The notes: generated by a model from the letters alone, not told the origin. DNA of 64,000 nucleotides from Alectoria sarmentosa (GCA_009733775.1 WOGZ01000161.1:1-64000), one strand, 5' to 3'; counted from the first letter of the stretch, positions 45,036 through 57,107 are shown. Numbers and translations are program-made.

Positions 45036-46190
45036 CTATGTGCGTCTAGTCCCTCCTATTTCATTGGACAGCTCAGTCGTCTCATCGTGCCTGCCGCTCG
45101 AAAGTTCAGCCGGGAGGCTGCCACTCGGAAGCTCAACTAAATGAAACGGTTGTCTCCGAGCATCCTTCGGCCCTCCTCTCTGAGAATAATTGTCCTGCCA
45201 TACAGGATCGTAGTTTTGGTCCCAGTTGGTGGGGCGTGTTTTGAGCCTTCGGTGGAACACAATAGCCACGACAACGAACGCGAGAAGGGCGGTTCCACCG
45301 AGAACACCGCCAACGATCGCACCAGTGTCGGTTGACGGGCTTGAAATTGCTTTCGAAATCGTTGACGATGGAGCTGGAGCCGAGGATATGATGGATGTTG
45401 TGAAAATAGGGGATGATGAGGTAGCTGAAGATGTAGAAGATGCAGATGTGATAGACGGTTTCGCCCTGCTGAGAGCGGAAGTGCTTGAGGTGCTTGAGTC
45501 CAGCGGAGTAGTTGTTGGTAAATTCAACAAATTGTCCGTTATTGCGGCGGTTCCGCAAGCAATATATGAGTAGGTTTGATCAGGTCCGTCGGTCAAGAGG
45601 GCAGTTGAACAATAATCAGATCCAGAATTCGTGCTATCAAGGTAGAGTCAGCCTGAGAGTACAATTTGAGTATTCGCAATCAAACAGACCAGTGCGGAGG
45701 TGGTGTCAGGAAAATCAATAGCAAGAGCAGAAGAAAGGAGGTCCACAAACCACGTAAAAGTCGTAACGGTCGGATTGCCAGAGATGCCGCATCCGAATTC
45801 GCAAGCATGCGCGTCCACACAGCCTCCTACAAGTCCGCAGTTGCTGACTGCAAGTATAGTCGTTGGGCAAAACCCCCATATGGCGTTCTTCGTGTCCACT
45901 CTACAATCGAAACCTGAATTTGCAGTCCGAGGCAGGCTGGCATTCCCATTGAGATAGCCACATGTTGAGAAATCAGTGGTAGATGAATCGGCTTGCCGTG
46001 GCTTGAGCTTGAGGTGGATGTTGGGTGTTTCGAGAGTCTCATATTGAGAGAAGTTGTGAAAATCTTCGGCTTCTTGGAGAAGCGATTGGTCTGACCTGGC
46101 GGTAGTTGTACCACCAGTACTGGCGCCGCGGTTAGGGCCTCGGCCCGCCGAGATAAAGGCTTGCTTGATAGCAACAAAGAAACGCATCAT
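45036..46190 (-). CDS. Single-pass membrane protein, Mid2-like layout
   Basis: Exons are 46190-45751 and 45633-45036 with a 117-nt GTTTGT..TAG intron, giving 345 aa. The splice rebuilds a Cys-rich ectodomain ending NPTVTTFTC, SGSDYCSTALL and YSYIACG; earlier blocks are CGYLNGN, DCRVDTKNAIWGFCPTT and CVDAHACEFGCG. A Ser/Thr-rich stalk of about 75 residues leads to one transmembrane helix (GAIVGGVLGGTALLAFVVVAIVFHRR) and a charged cytosolic tail. This is a common fungal wall-sensor-like architecture, with no proven role here. The first 60 residues lack a strong signal peptide, so the true start or a missing first intron is uncertain. Confidence 0.75.
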
Positions 46191-46515
46191 GATTCATGAA
46201 TGTCCGATTCAACGTACAATATATCGTGAACTGTTCTTCAATGACCCCAAGACACAGCCTCGAAGAAGCAAATGTCAGGAGCGGGTACTGCTTGGATTAA
46301 TATCCGTGACAGCTGAAACGAATCCCGCCCCCTCTGATCCTTCAGCGTAGCACAGCGGCTAATTGCAGCCTACTTAATCACACTTCTATGCTTTGCACAA
46401 TCCTTTCAATCTTATCCTTTCCACATGTCTTTTTTGGCCATATCTCCATGTCTTGCGCTCTGCTGACTGGTATGGTCCTCTGTATGCGACGATAGACCGC
46501 TGTCTCCTGCTAGCC
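46191..46515. other. Short divergent promoter
   Basis: 325 bp between the Mid2-like gene (minus) and the GT69 gene (plus). No clear TATA box identified. Confidence 0.5.
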
Positions 46516-47868
46516 ATGCAGCGAAAGCTTACGGTGCTGTGGAAAACCGTAGCTATTTTTCTAGTCGCTTCCTCTTTGCTCTTCAGCTTCAGTTGGTATT
46601 ACACCAATGCAAAACCGTACATACCCAAATGGTTTTCTTCCTCGGACTGGAACTCCGCAAATGAGACCGTTGCCGAAACAGTGACTACTCCATTGGAAGA
46701 TGCTCCACCAAGCCCGCCATCCAATTCAATCTTAAAGAATGGGAATGCCACTTTGCTGGAAATGGCACCGTCTTATGTCAAAGCTATTATGACTCCGGAA
46801 GATACATCTTTCCCAAGATTGGCCTGTCCAGCACCAACCGGTGATCGTTATCTTTATCTCAAGACCAGCTCGACGAATATGACACACGGTTCAACAATAC
46901 GCCCGAAGTATTTCTTTGCTCTTGATCTTCATCAATGCGCTAGTCTCCTTCCTCGCTTGATCGGCTCCATCATTGACAGCATACGTTTTCTCGGTCCTCA
47001 GAATTGCGCTTTATCGATAATAGAAGGTCGCTCTACTGATGGGACGTTCGAGATCCTGTTGTCGCTTCGAGAGGAAATGGAACGTAATGGTATCAAATAC
47101 TATTTCAACTCCAGCGACATCAACCCTACCGTAGGCGACCGCATCAAAGCTCTAGCAGAACTGCGCAATCAAGCACTCCAACCACTCCTGGATCACGTTA
47201 ATAAGACGAGCCCCACAAACACTACTACCGTGGTTTTCATAAACGACGTCGCACTTTGTATGGAGGACATCTTGGAATTGGTTCACCAACGCAAGTATCA
47301 AAATGCCGACATGACCTGTGCCATGGATTGGACGTACGTTGGACCTGATCCTACCTTTTATGACGTTTGGATCGCGCGTGGGATGAACGGGGATACCTTC
47401 TTCAACATACCTGAAGATGGAAACTGGAATTCAGCTTGGAACATCTTTTGGAACAATCCTAGCGCTCACGAACGTCAACGAACGGGAAAGCCATTTCAAG
47501 CCTTCTCATGTTGGAACGGTGCCACGGCGTTCACCGCAGAACCATTTCTTGAATCGAAAATTAGATTTCGTACCTCGTATGAGCATGAATGCCCACAGGG
47601 CGAACCAAAAACCTGGTGCACGGAGCTGTGGTATCTTGGGTACGGCAAAATCGCAGTGATACCAAGTGTCAATCTCGAATATAGTGACGAGGCAGCTAAA
47701 AAAATCAAGGCGGCAAAGGGCTACGTCTCCAGGTGGATAGGGGAAGCCGATGAGCAGATTGAATGGGAAACAGCCCCGCCTTCCACTGTCAAATGTATGC
47801 CATCTTATAAGAACCAGACTTGGTTGTCCTGGGAAGAGCAACTCGCGGAACACGAACAGACGCTCTGA
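46516..47868 (+). CDS. GT69 alpha-1,3-mannosyltransferase, CAP59/CMT1 family
   Basis: Single exon, 450 aa from ATG 46516; the frame is open upstream but with no in-frame ATG. A type II membrane anchor (LWKTVAIFLVASSLLFSFSWYY) fits a Golgi enzyme with its catalytic part in the lumen. The family core is clear: KYFFALDLHQCASLLPRLIGSII, the signature CALSIIEGRSTDGTFEIL, DRIKALAELRNQAL, TTVVFINDVALCMEDILELV, then FQAFSCWNGATAF. Several N-x-S/T sites occur in the stem. CMT1/CAP59 proteins are known in Cryptococcus for mannose transfer and capsule formation. In filamentous ascomycetes relatives are assumed to glycosylate wall polymers. Confidence 0.9.
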   Translation: MQRKLTVLWKTVAIFLVASSLLFSFSWYYTNAKPYIPKWFSSSDWNSANETVAETVTTPLEDAPPSPPSNSILKNGNATLLEMAPSYVKAIMTPEDTSFPRLACPAPTGDRYLYLKTSSTNMTHGSTIRPKYFFALDLHQCASLLPRLIGSIIDSIRFLGPQNCALSIIEGRSTDGTFEILLSLREEMERNGIKYYFNSSDINPTVGDRIKALAELRNQALQPLLDHVNKTSPTNTTTVVFINDVALCMEDILELVHQRKYQNADMTCAMDWTYVGPDPTFYDVWIARGMNGDTFFNIPEDGNWNSAWNIFWNNPSAHERQRTGKPFQAFSCWNGATAFTAEPFLESKIRFRTSYEHECPQGEPKTWCTELWYLGYGKIAVIPSVNLEYSDEAAKKIKAAKGYVSRWIGEADEQIEWETAPPSTVKCMPSYKNQTWLSWEEQLAEHEQTL

Positions 47869-49389
47869 GAAATAGTGTACCGTGACTTGGGAGATGGGAA
47901 CTCATGAATAGGTAGACCGTGTACAATTTGAGACGTGTATGATAAGTTGAGCCACGCCGTTCAAGTGCCTACTCCAGGTACCAAACAATAAAAAGCTTTC
48001 GCAATCGCCGTCTCAACCTCTCGCATTGAAGAATCAATGCAACGAATTGAATGACAGCTACAATGCCCTCGAGTAGTAAGCTCAAAGCACATATGAGAAT
48101 CGAAGTTTCTCTTTCTATTCTTCTTATATTGCGGCAGGAGCTTGCTGAATTCAACCCGCACAATTTCGTTTCAAGTATGTCTGCTCGGCTTTCCTCTACT
48201 TCTTCGATCTGACAAGTAACGAGCTCAGCATCCTCGATCCTTGAAGCCTGAACGTTGAACGTCTTCTTCACGAAGGTTTCGCTCTAGTTCGCTCGTGTTC
48301 AAATTGCTCATGTAGTCGGCTTGGGCGTCTGCGCTACAATTTTGGCGCTTGCGTTCCATAGTTGGCGGTGTGATGCGCTCTTTGCGAATAAGAGAATCTA
48401 ATAAGAGAATCTTCTGGCATTATCTGCGTGTGTATTCCGTATTCATGCCTGCCCCGACATGGCAGGGATCATCATTTCTCGCGCCTCTGTCCCAGCCCAC
48501 ATATCGTTTCCTTGCTTTGAAATGCCTCGATCGCCGGGATCACCACCACTGAGTCCTTTGTTTGCAGGTGCGATGTACTTTGGAACGTGATGTTTATGGG
48601 GGGGCATGGTTGCGCGAGAATGGGCCGTTCTGTTGAATCCAGGCGGGTATTGGGATGGGCGATGAAGGTATCCATGAGTGAGCGTTCGGCGAGAGGGCGA
48701 AGTCGCTGTGCAAGACGATGGAAGGGGCGAGTATTGAGGGGCGGCTATAGGAAATTGTTGGCATTAGTAAATATTTGATGCTCGGTGGAAAGTGGGCTGG
48801 CCTTGGAAAAAAGGTAGCTACATGATCTTCTTATCCTCGACCTCGATCTGTATGGCGGCATTCCTCATTGCTCACCCGAGGCTGTTGTTGCTCGCGTACG
48901 TCTTTGCATGAGACACATTGATATAAGCGGGCTATGAGACCTTTAATAGGCAGAAGAAATATTAGAGCTTAAGAGAACGAGGTCTCTTCTCTCTTATCGC
49001 CGCTTTCCTAGTAAATATGCGCCAGAAGACCAATTCCATAGGTTTCTAGCGAAGTACTCAATTCACAGATTAGACATTAATGATATCTGCGAGATGAGTT
49101 AATTCGGGTGCACACAGATTGCTGTCTTGGCAACTGATCTGCCGCCCCGCAGTCGAATCTCCCCTGATGCCGGAACAAACAAACATTCAACACCAACAAA
49201 TCCATGATACCCTCCTCAAATCGCTGCCACAACTTGCAGCAGTCGCGTTTGGTAGAGCTCCAATCCTAATCAGAAGTATGTGACGAGTATAAGGCCCGCC
49301 TGATTGATCCCCCGCAATGCTTTCGCCTGGAACCCTCCTCCAATCGCGTCACGAGTGACTGTGTCGAGGAATGGAGGACATACACAAGC
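47869..49389. other. 1.5-kb intergenic region, weak ORFs only
   Basis: A minus-strand frame at 48271-47969 has a hydrophobic stretch (SILICALSLLLEGIVAVIQFVALIL) but no ATG start. Others overlap on both strands. Nothing is called. The last 400 bases probably hold the promoter of the coiled-coil gene. Confidence 0.45.
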
Positions 49390-52300
49390 ATGCATTCCAC
49401 ACATGCACATCCGTTGCCCGATGGACGGATTACCTCGAGTCAAACAATTGGCTCGTCGCATAGCTCAAGCGTATTGACATCACCAACGACGCTGGCTTCG
49501 CAACAGCAGAACGAAGGCCTCAGTCACCAGACTAGGCGATTACAATTACGCAATGCTGGATTCAGAGGAGCCATGTTTCCCAATCGGCGCATAAGCCCGC
49601 TATTTGCATCGTCATCCAACCCGGTCGAATCCGTCAGTCGCCAGATCAGCAACGAGAACAGCTCCTTGAGCGCGGAGAAGAGATCAATGTACGGAGAAGA
49701 TCTACCACCGAGCCCTGTCAACATCCTGCAAGAAATTCAGAAATCTACAAGAAAGAGGCGCTCCTTGCCAAGGCCCGGCTTTGGTGCCATATTTCAAGAC
49801 AACACTCAGACGGAGGAATTGGACAGAGCTAGTGAGACATCTTGGTACAAAGAAGGAAGTCGCAACTGCTCTCCGGCAGCCTTAGCCGCTACCCAGGTCA
49901 ATATCGTAAAGCTACGAGAGGGATCTGGCAACCAGAAGACTCCTCCACCACCGCTCAGCTCCCCATTGACGAAGCAAGTAAAGAGTCGGAATCTCAGACG
50001 GATCAATCTTCGATCAGCGAGTTCCGAGGTTTCAAAGTACATTGAGCATCTCGAGTCTCAACTGGCTTCCGTCAATGCAAAACTGGATTCTCTCACATCA
50101 CCTAACACGAACAAGCTCCGCTCTGCAAAGCTGAGGGCGCTTACAGTTGAGAATCGCAATTTGCGTCAGGACAATTCAGCGTGGGAGAAGCAATTTGCCG
50201 CAAGGGTAGAGGAAGAGAGGGATCAGCGTCTAGAGGTAGAGATGGAGTTGAGAATACGTCTGCGGAGGCTGGAGGATGAAACGGAGTTGAAAGATGCAAG
50301 AATAGCAGAGCTGGAGTGGGAGATCGAGAGCATGCGAGTCAAAGTTGGAGATGCAGAAGGCCTGGAAGAAGTGAACATTGGTCTAGAGAAAAGGATAGAG
50401 GTTTTGACGAACCTTCTAGTTCACTCAGCAAACAAGCTCGACGTGTGCTCGGCAGCGACATCACCAGTCAGAGCTGACCCAATCAAACGGACACCAAGGC
50501 CGAAGTCTATGCTTCCAAGGATTCCATCGCCATCCGGAGGCGTACGGCTGTCACTGTCCACGGTTTCGGAGTCTGCGTTCTGGCAGCCCAGCAACATTGG
50601 GACGTCGTCGAGCATGGTGGAGTCGCCCGAGGACACTGGGCAGGATGTGGATGGACAAAATCTACAGTCACCGTCCTTTGAAGGAGGCATGCAATCGCCT
50701 GATGACAGAAGGCAGCCTAGACAATCTGGATCTTTCGATAGTAGATCGAGAACATCGGGTTCCTTCCGCTCTGCGCCATCATCTGCATCAAGACCGACCT
50801 CATTCCGATCGAGCGGTTCTTTTGGTCCAACATCATGGGGTTTGCCACATCTTGCTGACGTCGACGCCAGATCGGCCAGCAAGCAGCGAAAAATGCGCAA
50901 GTTTCCCTCTGGCTCAGTCTCGCTCCGACCTCTGATCTTACCTGCCGCAACCGTCGTGCCTTCGCTACCTGCATCTGCTCCTATCTACCTGTCGATGGAA
51001 GCAACAGCAAGACGAGACATCTCGGAAGTCTCAATGAATCCAACTACCTCCTTTCTATCGAAAACCTCGGATAGTTCCCCAATCACTACTCCTGGTCAAC
51101 CTGGGCGACATCGCTCAACGTCTTGGGCACAAGAGCAGACATTGAAGGCATTGGAGGGCAGGTTCATGGACGCGGAACGGCTGGACGACGAACAAGCTTC
51201 TCCCTCGACCATCCTGACATCTGAGGAGAAGGCTTTTGGTTTCAGAGAATTTTCATCAGATGATTGCAAAAGACGGTCACGGCCAAGAAGTCTTCAGAAA
51301 GAGCTTGAAGAAGCTGAAATCGAGCAGGCTGGACACGCACAAGCTTTAGCCTCCCCCGAGCTATTCGAAGATGGTTTAATACCTGTTAATATGGACGAGA
51401 GCCCTAAAGAGGATCCTGGAACCGGCCGAATCGTGATCGGGATTGACCCAACCGCCTCAAAGCCACCATTACCGGCCACGTTTTCAAGGCAATACCGCCT
51501 ACCCTTAGAGTCAAAGAATACTCCGAAGCGAGAGAGAAAGCCAAACCCACCTGCATACACCTCATCCCAACCAGTCAAAGCTTTCCCATCAACCCTCCTC
51601 ACCACTGAACACGCCTTCGGCATTTTCTCTCGCCTCACCAATCTCATCTCCCAAACAAAACAAGATCCCTTTGTCCTCGCACGCCGATTTCTCTCCAACG
51701 CATGGGCACAAGGATCCAAACGGCTGGGTGGCATGGGATGGTGGCTCTTAGGTCTGGTCTATGGAACTCGATGGCGTAAACGGAAATGCACGGCTGACAG
51801 CGGAACAGTTGAGCCAACAACTACACAGGAGTTTGACTGGCACCATTTCACGGCCGAAGCAAGCAGGAGCAGAACCGCTGAGCACTACTTCAGAGATTAT
51901 GGGGCTTGTCATCAGAGAACGGACTCTTGGCTTTCTCCACCACATGCCTCAACCCAAAACGACCCTTCGGCTTGTGCTTTGCCACCCTTCACGCCCTCTC
52001 CCAAAATAAGATACGAACCCAACCTCTTCCCCTGCAACGACTGCGTCGAACCCTCCTCCCGCCGCACCTTCCGCCTCTGGTTCCGATTCTCCCTCACCAT
52101 CGTCCTCGCCGTCGGCATGGCCATCAAACACGGCCCAGCCAGCCTCCTGATCGAAGACCCGGACCCTCGTCTTCCAACCCACGCGCACGAGTCGCTGCTA
52201 CACGCGAACCAAAATCCGAGACCTCGCTCTCATAAACGCGAACCGTTGCTGCAAGCGCACCGATCAAGATCAAGGCCAAGGCACGGTAGCGATAGCGATA

Positions 52301-52461
52301 GCTATAGCGAGAGCAGAGATGGACTTGTCATCGACTACACGGCTGGCGCATCGCAGGCTTCAAGGGTCAATAGCATCGAGTCTAACGGTATGGATTCTGG
52401 CTACGGCAGCATCACGTTCGCGGAGACGTTGGGGCCGGCGGACTTTGAGGCAATATGTTGA
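49390..52461 (+). CDS. Large coiled-coil protein with C-terminal hydrophobic segment, unknown function
   Basis: 1023 aa, single open frame from ATG 49390. Residues about 1-210 are Ser/Pro-rich (with NILQEIQKSTRKRRSLPRPGFGAIFQ). Residues about 210-350 form a strong coiled coil (YIEHLESQLASVNAKLDSL, then heptads of E, R and L to LEKRIEVLTNLLV). A long Ser-rich disordered middle follows, with KRTPRPKSMLPRIPSPSGG. Near residues 770-800 there is an aromatic segment (RLGGMGWWLLGLVYGTRW) and near 895-920 a hydrophobic helix (FRLWFRFSLTIVLAVGMAI). The layout recalls fungal spindle-pole or microtubule-organising coiled-coil proteins, but I recognise no defining domain, so this is only a thought. Confidence 0.75.
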   Translation: MHSTHAHPLPDGRITSSQTIGSSHSSSVLTSPTTLASQQQNEGLSHQTRRLQLRNAGFRGAMFPNRRISPLFASSSNPVESVSRQISNENSSLSAEKRSMYGEDLPPSPVNILQEIQKSTRKRRSLPRPGFGAIFQDNTQTEELDRASETSWYKEGSRNCSPAALAATQVNIVKLREGSGNQKTPPPPLSSPLTKQVKSRNLRRINLRSASSEVSKYIEHLESQLASVNAKLDSLTSPNTNKLRSAKLRALTVENRNLRQDNSAWEKQFAARVEEERDQRLEVEMELRIRLRRLEDETELKDARIAELEWEIESMRVKVGDAEGLEEVNIGLEKRIEVLTNLLVHSANKLDVCSAATSPVRADPIKRTPRPKSMLPRIPSPSGGVRLSLSTVSESAFWQPSNIGTSSSMVESPEDTGQDVDGQNLQSPSFEGGMQSPDDRRQPRQSGSFDSRSRTSGSFRSAPSSASRPTSFRSSGSFGPTSWGLPHLADVDARSASKQRKMRKFPSGSVSLRPLILPAATVVPSLPASAPIYLSMEATARRDISEVSMNPTTSFLSKTSDSSPITTPGQPGRHRSTSWAQEQTLKALEGRFMDAERLDDEQASPSTILTSEEKAFGFREFSSDDCKRRSRPRSLQKELEEAEIEQAGHAQALASPELFEDGLIPVNMDESPKEDPGTGRIVIGIDPTASKPPLPATFSRQYRLPLESKNTPKRERKPNPPAYTSSQPVKAFPSTLLTTEHAFGIFSRLTNLISQTKQDPFVLARRFLSNAWAQGSKRLGGMGWWLLGLVYGTRWRKRKCTADSGTVEPTTTQEFDWHHFTAEASRSRTAEHYFRDYGACHQRTDSWLSPPHASTQNDPSACALPPFTPSPKIRYEPNLFPCNDCVEPSSRRTFRLWFRFSLTIVLAVGMAIKHGPASLLIEDPDPRLPTHAHESLLHANQNPRPRSHKREPLLQAHRSRSRPRHGSDSDSYSESRDGLVIDYTAGASQASRVNSIESNGMDSGYGSITFAETLGPADFEAIC

Positions 52462-53209
52462 CCGGAAGGGGGAGTTTTCCGGCTCTTCGTTCTGGCGCAC
52501 CGACACTGCTTCTTCTTCTCCTCTTCTACGAATATATTATATGGGGTGACGTTCGCAAAGGCTATCAGGGAGGCAGCATACACAGTCCGGCAATGGCTTT
52601 TGCCCCGGAGCGGGCGGCGCTTTATGGCTTCCTATTACTGGGTGTGTTCTGGGAGTACTTATACCCGTTCCGAGAGGTTGCTTCGTCCGTATAGCGTTAT
52701 GGCTACGATTATGGTGATTATGTGTGCATAGACTACCTGTAGGGTAACTTTTTTTTGGTGTAGAAATGACGAAAATATCGTCATAGTCACTCATGAGGTT
52801 TGCATGCTTGCTTGTGATTCAATGTTTTCAAATGTAGCTGGCAGCTAATCAATTGTAGAAGTATAGCAAATCTCCCCGCTCGTGCTTGCAAAAAAAAATG
52901 CCGAATAGCGCCATGCATGCTAGGGTATATATTTCCGCTAAAACGATTGACTGAAATTGACACGCTACTTCTTCGTGGGTATCATGGTGATGATGATGAT
53001 ACAATAGCACAAATGTCCGAGCTGGGTCGGTGTGGAGGCATGGTGGTCATGTCTGGATATGTTGCAGTTGGGGGCGGAAATGGAGAGCTAGGTCGGTGTA
53101 GCGAAGGTGGCGGCACCAGCGGTGAAGGTGCTTTCGGCGGAAAATGCTCGTTGCCGATCCGTTATTCACGAGATACATTCAGGTCATGTCGTACTCAAGA
53201 CTGTCTTTT
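52462..53209. other. Intergenic between converging genes
   Basis: No gene seen. Short frames, a (GAT)n run near 52990-53000. Confidence 0.6.
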
Positions 53210-54536
53210 CTAGGAGTCGCACTGCCCAGGATAAGCCCTGCTCGTGGGCGGGTTGGGGAATAGCCCAGCCGCGGTCAGATTCTGCAAGTGCCATTCAGGT
53301 GCGCTCTCGGTCCTCCATGTCCAGAAGATCCATCCCGTATGCTCCTCGTAGGCATCAAGCTGGGCGTCAATGAAGTGCTGAAGATTGTACTTGTCAGCAG
53401 AACTCAGATCCGCGACCGTGCCTGTAGCTTTGCCGGCGCAAGAGCCGACGTAACTCGAGCCAGCAAGACTGCCGTCATAGCGTGCTCCTTTTCCGAGGCC
53501 GTTGAGCCATTGAGCGCAGTCGGTTTGTGCACCGGTCCATTCGCCGACGATGGTCCATAAGTCAGTTCCGGCAACCTGAGGGCCGAGAGCGCAGGCAGCA
53601 GCAACATGTGCCGAGGGGCTCATGGCGACTTGGGCTGGAGAGAAGACTTGGTATTGATGAGTATCGAGAAGCACATTTTGATCGCCGGACGAGGCTGGGG
53701 TCATGAAGCCGTTCCAATAGGTGTCGATATCTTGGAAAGCGTCGTGGATTACCGTTGCGTAGTTGCTGCTGGCTCCTGTCACGGTCTCGTGGCCGGATTG
53801 GTAAAAGGTCCTGACCTCGTCAAGATTGAGGGCGCCACCAAGAGGCTCGTTGAGGAGTTCGATTGCCGTCACGACGTCAGTGTCGTCGGAGTAACGCTGA
53901 GCAAGATTTTGAAGCGCGGTGATGGTCTGGCTGACTGTATCACCTTGTTGCCAATCAATAGGTCCGTAGCGGCCGCTATTGTCGAAGCCATTCTGTGATC
54001 CAGGGGCTCCATGGAGATCAAGCAGGACTTTGAGATTAGCATTTCGAGCCCAGCTGATAGCCTGATCCAAGACATTCAACTGTCCCTGAATGTATGGGTC
54101 GCCATCTAGCGGTGCAGCAGCCCAGTATCCAATGGGAATCCGGACATGGTTGAGGCCATTCTGCCCAATCTGGGTGAAGTCATCTTCGGTAATCCAGGTG
54201 TTCCAATGATTGTGCAGAGCAATGGATGCAGCGTCTTTGCCGAGAGTTTGGGTGTAGGTGTACTCGTCGACGACTGTCTTGCTCGTAGCCCATGGCTCAA
54301 AAATGGAGGGAGTGATCCAAGGCTCGAGGACGAACCAGCCGCCCAAATTCACCCCACGAACTTTGTCATTCTGGTAGTCGAAGGCTACACCACGCTTGCC
54401 GAGGCGGCTGTAGACTGATGAACGAGGCTCTTCAGTAGAGAAATTGGATGACTTACAAGGTGAGAGGCGCAGACTTGACGGTGCCCAACAAGGAGGTGGC
54501 AAGGGTAGCGAGGAGGAAGAAGCTGTTGCTCAACAT
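53210..54536 (-). CDS. Exo-beta-1,3-glucanase, GH5 (Exg1-like), secreted
   Basis: Exons are 54536-54457 and 54407-53210 with a 49-nt GTAAGT..CAG intron, giving 425 aa. The first exon codes a signal peptide (MLSNSFFLLATLATSLLGTVKSA). The junction gives APLTFRLGKR, whose KR is a Kex2-type cleavage site. The catalytic domain has VRGVNLGGWFVLEPWITPSIF, HVRIPIGYWA, LLDLHGAPGSQNGFDNSG, the acid/base in LLNEPLGG and the nucleophile in TIVGEWTGA, then GWIFWTWRTE. This is the Exg1 branch of GH5, which trims beta-1,3-glucan in the wall. Without the intron the frame begins in a different, non-secreted way, so the spliced start is preferred. Confidence 0.92.
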
Positions 54537-56336
54537 GATGATTTTTGCAGTTGCTGCAGTGGTCTTGTTTCAAGTCTTTATGGGCCGTATATGTTGGTTG
54601 GGTGAAGAAGTGAGACTTGTTTACAGAGAGAGGCCATTCACGGGTGGAATGTGGAACGCGACCAAGAATTGTTTCGGGGGTCAAAACAAAGAAAGTGGTG
54701 GTCAGTCTGATTCTTATTATATGAAGCAAATGCCGAGGAGGTACAAGGCTCCTCCTTCCATCTACGTTTGCGGACAGCAAACATGGTCACACCGCACCTA
54801 CCCATGCCATTGGCATGAATACAAATTCTTTTCTTTTTTTTTAAGATTTGAATGCAGGCACATGCTCAATGACGCGACGACCGTGCTCGTAGATGGTACA
54901 AGCGTCCAGTAATATCGAGGGTACCTATAGAACGTGAGACAGTCTCAAGCGCCTACTATACTAAGGTGGGCGCAAATTATAGGGGCACATCAAACATTCG
55001 GGACAGTCAATACTAGGGACGGGCCCGAGGGGGGCCTGCGGGTGGCTTCACTGGCTTTACATTGAATAGAGTATCAAAGTTTTTGGATGCATGGTGATTC
55101 GGTGAGGATGATGCATGATGCACGATCATCGACAAGGGATCCTGGCCCCTGGTCACGAGTCATGAAGAAAAGTTGGAAGAAAAGAACCCAAGAAATTATC
55201 TTGTTTTATGCTGCCTCAGGGAGACTGTCGGACGTAAATGTAGTGGTACCTAACCCATACCCCGCAAAATCCTCCCGCTGTGCCAAGAAATGATCGAGGC
55301 CTTCGTCAGATTCAAGATCCCGCTACTGCGCTTGTAGCAGGTGCTGGGTTTCAAACTCTGTCTGCACGACTGACTAGGTACCTTACTTATTACTCTACTT
55401 ATTACCTTACTCAACTCACCCTTCCGCCCGGAACGTACAGAATCACTACAGTTGACTGACTTGTTGCGAGGCAAATTATTGCGCAATTGTTGGGAAAAAC
55501 AGGGGAAAAAACAGCTCCTCATATTTGTCTCCATCCGATTGGTGCCCACTCTCATCGCTAGGTAATTTTCATTTTTCACCCTCCTCCGCTCTGTCACACG
55601 GGCGAGCGCACAAGCTCACCCGAACATGATCCTCTCGAAAAATGATCCTTTAGAAACTTCTGGTCATTGGATCCTCTGAGCCTTTTGTGTCGTCATTTTA
55701 CCAAATTCTCTCACACGTGGTCAGCAGTCATCACCATCATCGCGACAAGGTTACGGAGGCAAGCCAGAGTCATAGGGTTCGGCTCCCAGGAAAGGACTGT
55801 ACCTCTCACCTGCCGAATGGGGCTCAAGCACGTGCTATAGAAAACATTTGCACCCAAAGAAGGCACTCCGCCTCTTCTCCTGACTACTTGCTGCAGCTCC
55901 ACTTCTTGGCTTGAACCTTCACACTACAAGGGGTTTTATCCTTTTCCAAACGGATATCCGCACTTGAAATCCTCATAAACTCTCGACAACGATGGCTAAC
56001 AGCCAGCTAGACAGCAACGATGACGCACAACTGCCACGTGTTCTTTGAAACGGGTCTGTCAAGCATGGTTGAAAGTATATTCAAGGTGGTAGACATCTCT
56101 CATTGCTCATCCATTAAGCTTACCAAAGAAACTCTCGGCATTTTCAAAATCTTCCAAATCGTGCCTCAACGGAATGGTTGCACGCCTTTTCCATTGTCTA
56201 GTGCAGGAGGTTTTCTCCGGTCCCAAAGTACCCCTCCAGGCTTCCCAAGCCACCACCCACCATTGCCGAACCCCTCTGCGAGCAGCTCCATCGCTGCTGC
56301 GATACGCAATGTGGCTTGGTACCAGATCTTCCCCTC
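54537..56336. other. 1.8-kb intergenic region, no gene seen
   Basis: It contains the promoter of the glucanase gene and a TTAC-rich run near 55380-55415. Frames on both strands are short and unrecognised. A plus-strand frame at 56020-56634 mostly mirrors the gene at 56337-57107. Confidence 0.5.
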
Positions 56337-57107
56337 TCATGAACGCAACCCTAACCTCTCGCGCTCATCCTTCGACAGCCAGACCTCCTTCTCGTCCTCC
56401 TCTTTCCTCACCATCTTCCCATATAGCCTCACAGCTGATCCATCCCCCAAAATCACGATCGCAAGCATGATCCTGTTGTCATTATCGTCCTTCACTGTGT
56501 GTTTGGGGTTGAGGTCTGGACCCCTATCTGCAAAATTCCACATCGAGATCTGCACGCTCCGTATCCCTCCACTGCCTCCTCTCAAGCTGCCTTGGATTGG
56601 TTTGAAATCATCGAAGAGCTTAGGTGATGGGTAGTAGACGCACTCGATCTCTGCCTGGACGTCGTGCCAGTGGAAGGCGACTATGCAGAACCAGCCGGTG
56701 CTACCTCTTTCGGGTGGGATGTCATATCTGATGTACAAATTTCCTTTTGCTGAATAGTCTTGACGGTCGGAGCAGACGATCTTGTAGATTGTATCGATGG
56801 TCTTGGGGTCTTGTGAGGAGTGAGCGGGCTGCTCGGAAGATTGTTCTGGAGGTGTGACTGAGGGGGCGCTTTTCTTAGGTTGACTGCTTCCTCTACTGGT
56901 CTGATCATCGACGAGTATGAGTTCTTGCAAGGACGGACCAGGCTGCGCTGGAGAATTCTTCGGATGCATGGATGAGGAATGCTTTGCTTTCAATGAGGCT
57001 TTGCCTTGTTCCAGTCGAGAATGTTTTTCAGTGAGGCTTCGCTCAAATAAAGGTCCAAGTGTACTCAAAGAGAGGTCGTTTTGTTGGTGATCAAGAAGTC
57101 GTTTCAT
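56337..57107 (-). CDS. Protein of unknown function, 256 aa
   Basis: Single open frame from ATG 57107. The first 100 residues are Ser/Pro/Gln-rich and disordered. The rest looks like a compact domain: KTIDTIYKIVCSDRQDY, NLYIRYDIPPERGSTGWFCIVAFHWHDV, IECVYYPSPKLFDDFKPIQG, VQISMWNFADRGPDL and IMLAIVILGDGSAVRLYGKMVR. There is no signal peptide, membrane helix or known motif. A cytosolic or nuclear place is inferred from that absence only. Confidence 0.65.
   Translation of the reverse strand: MKRLLDHQQNDLSLSTLGPLFERSLTEKHSRLEQGKASLKAKHSSSMHPKNSPAQPGPSLQELILVDDQTSRGSSQPKKSAPSVTPPEQSSEQPAHSSQDPKTIDTIYKIVCSDRQDYSAKGNLYIRYDIPPERGSTGWFCIVAFHWHDVQAEIECVYYPSPKLFDDFKPIQGSLRGGSGGIRSVQISMWNFADRGPDLNPKHTVKDDNDNRIMLAIVILGDGSAVRLYGKMVRKEEDEKEVWLSKDERERLGLRS

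Noticed and set aside
47969..48271. 100-aa minus frame with a hydrophobic stretch
   Set aside because: No ATG start and no supporting exon; hydrophobic runs occur by chance.
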